From assembly GCA_045649265.1 (NCBI GenBank), contig JAZRPO010000002.1:1-27102 (forward strand): 27,102 bases of DNA, written 5' to 3'. Each line of letters starts with the position of its first letter. Position 1 is the first letter of the stretch. Source of the stretch: SIG480 sp045649265. GTDB taxonomy: Bacteria; Bacillota; Clostridia; Oscillospirales; JAAYXM01. This document shows positions 23,797-27,102 of this stretch, in pieces. The position numbers were made by a program, and so were the translations under genes. The notes below the pieces were generated by a model. That model made no database searches and was not told the DNA's origin. It saw nothing but the letters and a program-made list of their open reading frames with translations.

Positions 23797-24783
23797 TTAC
23801 CCTAACATATCAACTTCTGTTAAAACTTCTCCGGATTCCTTTGCACGATTAAAAGCAAGTGTTGCAATACATAAATCTGGACTGCCCATACCCACAAGTT
23901 CGCACATTAAGCGCTCATTATCGTCTGTTCTGCCCGATTTTTTACCTGCAACGATGTCCGGAAGTTCGGCAGCAAAATCATCCTCTGTGATTTCTCCGCG
24001 ATGTGCCATCGGCAAGAACTGACCGCGATGAAGTCCCTGCGCAATATGATCAAGATAAAGCTTATCAAACTTTCTTGCGATATCATCTGATACTTCCTGG
24101 AATGAGCCCATAGTAAGAACAAGGCTTCCGGGCTTGCACCAGGGTTCTTCTACCAAAACAGCATTGGCAGTCGTGAGGGTAATAATAACATCAGATTCTC
24201 TGCATGCTTCCTCATTACTTTCGTAAGGTGTAATTTTAAAATCAGCATCAGGGAAATATGATGCAAATTTTTCCCTTGCTTCTTTTGAAATATCACAAAT
24301 ACGCAGTTCTTTGATTTTATGTATCCTGCTGATACAGGTTACAGCATAAAAAGCCTGACGCCCCGCACCAATAACAGTTACAATATCACTTTTAGCTGCC
24401 AAATATTTCATGGCAATCGCAGGCTGGGCACCCGTTCTGGCATCTGAAATCCAATCTCCGCAAACCAAAGCCTTTAAAAAGCCGTCATGAGGATCCGTCA
24501 CAAGAATGTTTGAACGAATAAATGGTAAGCCTTTTTTGGGATTATCATCATATCCACCTACAACTTTAATGCCTGCGGAATCTAATGGACCGATGTATGA
24601 CGGCATAGAATTAAACCATCCTTTAACGCCGAGCCCACTCATATCTGTTGTGATTTTCGGGGGCATAATAACCTGTTTTTCTCCATACCATTTCCAAACA
24701 TTTTCAACAGACTCTATAACGTCATCAATTGAAACATATTTTTTGACCATTTCGTTTGTTATAATTACTGTTTTTTTATTCAT
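23797..24783 (-). CDS. Ornithine cyclodeaminase / mu-crystallin family dehydrogenase
   Basis: 328 residues from the ATG at 24783, which has a perfect GGAGGTG box; the frame continues upstream but without a start signal. The NAD(P)-binding Rossmann motif is VIGAGRQAFYAV (137-148). Conserved family positions are GIKVV with K73, the DARTGAQPAIAMKYLA segment (114-129) and D245 in the region of the catalytic Asp. Family members include ornithine cyclodeaminase, alanine dehydrogenase and ketimine or pyrroline-carboxylate reductases, and the sequence does not tell which applies. It is divergent from a GntR regulator and lies next to the 2-oxoglutarate-forming operon, so a role in glutamate-family amino acids (ornithine to proline, or imine reduction) is reasonable but only inferred. 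Monocistronic, with its own terminator. Confidence 0.85.
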   Translation of the reverse strand: MNKKTVIITNEMVKKYVSIDDVIESVENVWKWYGEKQVIMPPKITTDMSGLGVKGWFNSMPSYIGPLDSAGIKVVGGYDDNPKKGLPFIRSNILVTDPHDGFLKALVCGDWISDARTGAQPAIAMKYLAAKSDIVTVIGAGRQAFYAVTCISRIHKIKELRICDISKEAREKFASYFPDADFKITPYESNEEACRESDVIITLTTANAVLVEEPWCKPGSLVLTMGSFQEVSDDIARKFDKLYLDHIAQGLHRGQFLPMAHRGEITEDDFAAELPDIVAGKKSGRTDDNERLMCELVGMGSPDLCIATLAFNRAKESGEVLTEVDMLG

Positions 24784-24811
24784 AAATACACCTCCATAAT
24801 ATACTAATATC

Positions 24812-24840
24812 ATATTATCATATTGTCTGACAAATCGCAA
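24812..24840 (-). promoter_or_regulatory. Possible promoter of the ornithine cyclodeaminase-family gene
   Basis: Minus-strand -35 TTGCGA (24840-24835), 17-bp spacer, -10 TAATAT (24817-24812). The stretch is A/T-rich and other hexamer choices are possible. Confidence 0.35.
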
Positions 24841-24872
24841 TATGTTTTAGAACTTTTTTAAGATAATTTTTC

Positions 24873-24901
24873 TTTACAAACCGAGATAAAAATGGTACAA
24901 T
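24873..24901 (+). promoter_or_regulatory. Promoter of the second GntR gene
   Basis: -35 TTTACA (24873-24878), 17-bp spacer, -10 TACAAT (24896-24901), about 30 bp before the TTG start at 24936. Confidence 0.65.
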
Positions 24902-24920
24902 TACAATATTTATAATTGTA
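24896..24920. promoter_or_regulatory. Putative operator of the second GntR gene
   Basis: Inverted repeat TACAATTA (24896-24903) and TAATTGTA (24913-24920), 9 bp apart. It covers the -10 box and start of transcription, so autoregulation is likely. The half-site equals that in the citrate operon palindrome, but the two halves face the other way and are further apart. Confidence 0.5.
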
Positions 24921-24935
24921 AAAGGAGGGGTCTCT

Positions 24936-25628
24936 TTGGAAGTAACGCCCATTATAGCAAAGCTAAAATACGAATCTGTTGCAGATCAGATTATTCTTTT
25001 AATACGTAATCATACCTTTATTGAGGGGGGACACCTCCCTACCGAAGCAGAACTTGCAGCTATGTTTCATGTTGGCAGAAGCTCTGTCCGCGAAGCTATT
25101 AAAAGCTTACAGATGGCAGGTATTTTAACATCCGCAACAGGACGCGGTACCTTTGTATCGAAAAATGCGATGATTGCTATTGCGCACACTGATTTAGGCG
25201 AATTAATTCTTGACGAAAGTGCTCTTTCTGAGTTGATTGAGGTTCGATGTATTTTAGAGCCTGCTGCCGCTGCACTGGCAGCTAAACTCAGAACAGACGA
25301 AGATATTTCCAAAATGCATGCCACCATCACAAAAATGGAAGCATCCGATGATAAGCAACAGCTTTTAAAATATGGTTATCAGTTTCACCTTGCTCTCATT
25401 TCAGCCTGCAAAAATCGTATTATGATACAGTTACACGACTCTATGGCTTTGCAGCTTCTAAAAATGCGTGAAAAGGATTTCCTGACCTCTGAGATATACA
25501 AGCGCGACTCCGCAGCACACCGCAAAATTTTAAACGCCGTCATTGAACAAAAAGAAGATATAGCAAAAGATTTAATGCTTCAGCACCTGACAACCGACTA
25601 TTCTGCTTACATAAATATGTCAAATTAA
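24936..25628 (+). CDS. GntR-family regulator, FCD (FadR-like) type
   Basis: 230 residues from a TTG start with AAAGGAGGGG five bases ahead. The N-terminal winged helix (about 10-78) shows LPTEAELAAMFHVGRSSVREAIKSLQMAGILTSATGRGTFVS, a classic GntR recognition region. The C-terminal FCD domain (about 95-220) has EVRCILEPAAAALAA, YQFHLALISACKN and AAHRKILNAV. The usual Asp before the first metal His (DxxFH) is replaced by Tyr, so metal or ligand binding may differ from the GntR protein in the citrate operon. It is divergent from the ornithine cyclodeaminase-family gene and probably regulates it. An inverted repeat on its own promoter suggests autoregulation. A strong terminator follows directly. 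Confidence 0.92.
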   Translation: MEVTPIIAKLKYESVADQIILLIRNHTFIEGGHLPTEAELAAMFHVGRSSVREAIKSLQMAGILTSATGRGTFVSKNAMIAIAHTDLGELILDESALSELIEVRCILEPAAAALAAKLRTDEDISKMHATITKMEASDDKQQLLKYGYQFHLALISACKNRIMIQLHDSMALQLLKMREKDFLTSEIYKRDSAAHRKILNAVIEQKEDIAKDLMLQHLTTDYSAYINMSN

Positions 25629-25665
25629 AAAAATCCGAAAATACGTGAGTATTTTCGGATTTTTT
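25628..25665 (+). terminator. Strong intrinsic terminator of the second GntR gene
   Basis: Perfect 17-bp stem (25628-25644 with 25649-25665) with a 4-nt loop GTGA, flanked by A and T runs, starting at the stop codon. Because it is A-flanked and T-flanked it could also stop leftward transcription coming from the accessory region. Confidence 0.95.
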
Positions 25666-25685
25666 AATTACTGCAAGTTTTTTGA

Positions 25686-25742
25686 TTCTTCGTCGAAAAT
25701 TTACACAATTTGCGTATTGCGAGGCATAAGGTTTAGATGCAA
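25686..25742 (-). repeat. Accessory repeat, half copy (copy A)
   Basis: This segment matches the left (plus-strand) half of the repeats at 26193 and 26876, including 24 bases shared exactly with copy C from 25719 (ending GGTTTAGATGCAA). The match stops 3 bp before the left end of the DUF559 unit. The other half, which in the full copies carries a gene's stop codon, is missing. Confidence 0.75.
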
Positions 25743-25745
25743 CTT

Positions 25746-25793
25746 AGCCTCCCTTGCCTAAAGGGAGGTGTCAGTCGAAGACTGACGGAGGGA
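25746..25793. repeat. Left 48-bp terminal repeat of the DUF559 unit
   Basis: Two hairpins in a row. CCTCCCTT (25748-25755) pairs with AAGGGAGG (25761-25768). GTCAGTC (25770-25776) pairs with GACTGAC (25780-25786) around GAA. Then GGAGGGA follows. The DUF559 stop codon and about its last 11 codons lie inside this repeat. Confidence 0.85.
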
Positions 25794-26141
25794 TTCTTTT
25801 ACTGTATTATCAATATATTGGCATACTCCCTCAAAGTTTCTATTCACCTCGTTATTAGGAATTCTAATAACTGTTAAGTTTCTTTGTTCAATTATTTCAG
25901 TTCTAATTTTGTCTTTTAATAAACCTTTTTCTTCATAATGTTGCGAACCATCCAGTTCAATAATTAACCTTGCACTATGGCAATAAAAATCAACTATGTA
26001 ATTATCTATTACTTTTTGTCTTAAAAATCTGACAGGATATCTTTTTAAGAAATCATACCAAAGATGTCGCTCTTCTTTTGTCATATTCTTTCTCAAGTTT
26101 CTTGCATTAATTGTTAAATCAACATTATGCTTTCTTTCCAT
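25758..26141 (-). CDS. DUF559 (Vsr-like) endonuclease-domain protein
   Basis: 127 residues from the ATG at 26141. The Shine-Dalgarno GGAGGG just ahead is part of the right terminal repeat. The DUF559 pattern is clear: NLRKNMTKEERHLWYDFLK, RFLRQKVIDNYIVDFYC and LIIELDGSQHYEE, then a helix and NLTVIRIPNNEV. The Asp in IVDFYC and the Glu-x-Asp in IELDG would be the PD-(D/E)XK-type catalytic acids of this very-short-patch-repair-like fold. The last residues (LRQSSTDTSL) are encoded by the left repeat. The protein is expected to act on DNA, target unknown. There is no partner methyltransferase. Because the gene and its repeats form one unit, the repeats are natural candidate substrates (inference). 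Confidence 0.85.
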   Translation of the reverse strand: MERKHNVDLTINARNLRKNMTKEERHLWYDFLKRYPVRFLRQKVIDNYIVDFYCHSARLIIELDGSQHYEEKGLLKDKIRTEIIEQRNLTVIRIPNNEVNRNFEGVCQYIDNTVKESLRQSSTDTSL

Positions 26142-26144
26142 ATA

Positions 26145-26192
26145 TCCCTCCACCACCTTCGGTGGTCCCCCTCCCTTTAGGCAAGGGAGGCT
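26145..26192. repeat. Right 48-bp terminal repeat of the DUF559 unit
   Basis: Inverted counterpart of 25746-25793: TCCCTCC, a stem ACCACC/GGTGGT with loop TTC (26152-26166), then the 23-bp outer part (26170-26192) identical to the left end. The inner stem differs from the left end in sequence but keeps its pairing and the TTC/GAA loop. Read on the minus strand it provides the ribosome site of the DUF559 gene. Confidence 0.85.
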
Positions 26193-26291
26193 TCCTTTCG
26201 TCAAAATTCGACATATCCATATTACGAGGCATAAGGTTTAGATGCAAACCTTTTGGATGTCGAGTTCATATCAAATTAGAACTGAAAATCA
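26193..26291 (-). repeat. Accessory repeat, full copy B
   Basis: About 99 bp, roughly 85% identical to copy C by eye. On the minus strand it starts with the stop codon TGA of the 192-residue protein gene. It contains the hairpin AAGGTTT-GCATCT-AAACCTT and an outer pairing CGACATCC with GGATATGTCG, and ends in GAAAGGA next to the DUF559 unit. Confidence 0.85.
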
Positions 26292-26867
26292 TTTAAATTC
26301 ATTTTTAATTGGTTCACTAAATTCAAATCTTTTCACAGTAATACCAAAATATTTTTTTAAATCTTCTTCGGTAAGTTCTGTCCCCCATCGATACCTGCTT
26401 TCTCCATTTTCAGTGTAAGTTTCATAATATATAAATTGCGGATATCTATGAGTCAATGATTTCGCAGTAGGATCTCCCATATAGTGTTCTTCACTTCCAT
26501 AAAACACTCTTAATTCCGCCCACTCATTATGTCTACCCTCTTTTATTGCTGAAGGCTTATTGTCCTCTCTTATAATAAGTAGTTTCTCTTTTTCTCCACT
26601 TTTTAACTTACTCCTCCAACTCCTTGGCTTATTAAATGTAAGTGCTGATAAATCATATCCATTAAACTCACAAACAACAGTATCTTCAATAAGAAAAGTT
26701 TCTCCGTTCATTTCATATTCAACAACAAACGGAAACTCTCCTATTGTAATCTGTGGTGGTTTTTGTTCTTCCCCTCTCAAAAGAAGAAACAATCCTGCAA
26801 ATAGTAAAATAATAATTAAAACAAATACACCTAACGCTATTCCGCAACCTAATAAACCTTTTTTCAT
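26289..26867 (-). CDS. Membrane-anchored extracytoplasmic protein of unknown function
   Basis: 192 residues from the ATG at 26867, which has AAAGGAG seven bases ahead, at the end of repeat copy C. One N-terminal membrane segment (about residues 5-30, GCGIALGVFVLIIILLFAGLF) is followed by a soluble domain. A positively charged start (MKK) suggests the domain faces outside. The Cys within the segment is not in a proper lipobox. The soluble part has TIGEFPFVVEYEMNGE, VVCEFNGYDL, EHYMGDPTAK and a C-terminal EEDLKKYFGITVKRFEFSEPI. I recognise this style from unnamed multi-copy proteins in related gut Clostridia but know no function. The stop codon is inside repeat copy B. It is A/T-rich with low-GC codons compared with the core genes. 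Confidence 0.85.
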   Translation of the reverse strand: MKKGLLGCGIALGVFVLIIILLFAGLFLLLRGEEQKPPQITIGEFPFVVEYEMNGETFLIEDTVVCEFNGYDLSALTFNKPRSWRSKLKSGEKEKLLIIREDNKPSAIKEGRHNEWAELRVFYGSEEHYMGDPTAKSLTHRYPQFIYYETYTENGESRYRWGTELTEEDLKKYFGITVKRFEFSEPIKNEFK

Positions 26868-26875
26868 TTTATTTC

Positions 26876-26973
26876 TCCTTTCGACAAAATTCGACATTAC
26901 TCAATTGCGAGGCATAAGGTTTAGATGCAAACCTTTTGAATATCAAGTTCATATCAAGTTAGGACAAAAATCA
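26876..26973 (-). repeat. Accessory repeat, full copy C
   Basis: About 98 bp. On the minus strand it begins with the stop codon of the incomplete gene at the window end and ends with GAAAGGA, the start of the Shine-Dalgarno of the 192-residue protein gene. The hairpin AAGGTTT-GCATCT-AAACCTT is unchanged from copy B. The outer stem keeps pairing through G-U changes (TTGATATTC with GAGTAATGTCGA). Confidence 0.85.
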
Positions 26974-27102
26974 GTATATCCAATGCCAAAAATATGGATA
27001 TATCACATCATCTGCACTACCTGTATTTGACCAAATTGTATTCCATGAAACCTCTTTCCAGTTACCATCATCATAAACAAATGTCAGAACATTTCCAGCC
27101 GA
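26971..27102 (-). CDS. C-terminal end of an unknown protein (gene runs off the window)
   Basis: Only the last 43 codons are present, reading SAGNVLTFVYDDGNWKEV ... YPYFWHWIY then TGA at 26973-26971. The frame is open to the window edge and rich in Trp/Tyr/Asp, like an extracytoplasmic beta-sheet domain. No family can be named from so short a piece. The stop codon is the first codon of repeat copy C, the same relation as between the 192-residue protein gene and copy B, which supports its being a real gene. Confidence 0.65.
   Translation of the reverse strand, partial: SAGNVLTFVYDDGNWKEVSWNTIWSNTGSADDVIYPYFWHWIY

Larger units (their letters stand above)
25746..26192 (-). mobile_element. DUF559 endonuclease unit bounded by structured inverted repeats
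   Basis: A 447-bp unit with 48-bp terminal inverted repeats and a single gene filling the space between. The outer 23 bp of the two ends are identical in inverted orientation. No target-site duplication is obvious at the borders (CAACTT on the left, TCCTTT on the right). No transposase other than the DUF559 protein is present. Mobility is inferred from the repeat architecture and from disruption of the neighbouring repeat copy A. Confidence 0.6.

Noticed and set aside
26142..26204. Extended N terminus of the DUF559 protein
   Set aside because: The extension is a translation of the terminal repeat, and the ATG at 26141 has GGAGGG just ahead.
26111..26296. Plus-strand open frames across repeat copies B and C giving similar peptides (RGIRFRCKPF...VHIKLE)
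   Set aside because: The similarity follows from the shared repeat DNA; differences between copies change amino acids freely, there is no start signal, and the stop codons of minus-strand genes lie in the same segment.
25686..26973. CRISPR array or classical integron
   Set aside because: Repeats are ~98 bp with gene-sized spacing, not short spacers; canonical attC core pairs (RYYYAAC with GTTRRRY) are not both present, and no Cas or integrase gene is in the window.

Overview
The window looks like a chromosomal segment of a spore-forming, low-to-moderate GC member of the Firmicutes, most likely class Clostridia (an Oscillospiraceae-like genome). The evidence is PolC-type DNA polymerase III, the sporulation signalling gene spoIIR, the MEP isoprenoid pathway, strong GGAGG ribosome binding sites with many GTG/TTG starts, and a citrate-to-2-oxoglutarate branch built on a (Re)-type citrate synthase. 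The organism assignment is inference from gene content only.

Layout. Positions 1-1600 (minus): class II fructose-bisphosphate aldolase with a strong terminator, then a small GNAT-like protein. Positions 1692-12129 (minus): the housekeeping run pyrH-frr-uppS-cdsA-dxr-rseP-ispG-polC, joining UMP synthesis, ribosome recycling, undecaprenyl and MEP isoprenoids, CDP-diacylglycerol, a site-2 protease and the replicative polymerase. Positions 12217-15000: an OGG1-like 8-oxoguanine glycosylase (minus), divergent from a plus-strand set of DUF6062-like protein, Gx transporter/HepS-like membrane protein and spoIIR. spoIIR has its ribosome binding site buried in a nested hairpin. Positions 15004-18309: rsmE and aspA (minus), with a LysR regulator divergent from aspA. 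A symmetric element at 17284-17315 reads as a promoter on both strands.

Positions 18375-23530 (minus): a four-gene operon, (Re)-citrate synthase - GntR - aconitase - isocitrate dehydrogenase, which should make 2-oxoglutarate for glutamate. It is driven by a consensus TTGACA-17-TATAAT promoter overlapped by a perfect 34-bp palindrome. Positions 23797-25628: an ornithine cyclodeaminase/mu-crystallin family gene divergent from a second FCD-type GntR regulator, whose promoter carries the same half-site motif.

Positions 25680-27102 form a different, accessory landscape. A DUF559 (Vsr-like) endonuclease gene is packed between two 48-bp structured inverted repeats that supply its ribosome binding site and stop codon. 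Next to it, a ~98-bp repeat occurs in two full copies and one half copy, alternating with small genes. In both full copies the repeat carries the upstream gene's stop codon at the same place and a Shine-Dalgarno-like AAAGGA at the other end. This cassette-like arrangement and the DUF559 unit are the best candidates for something undescribed here. No tRNA, rRNA, CRISPR array or recognisable integrase was seen, and no gene-free stretch exceeds 300 bases.
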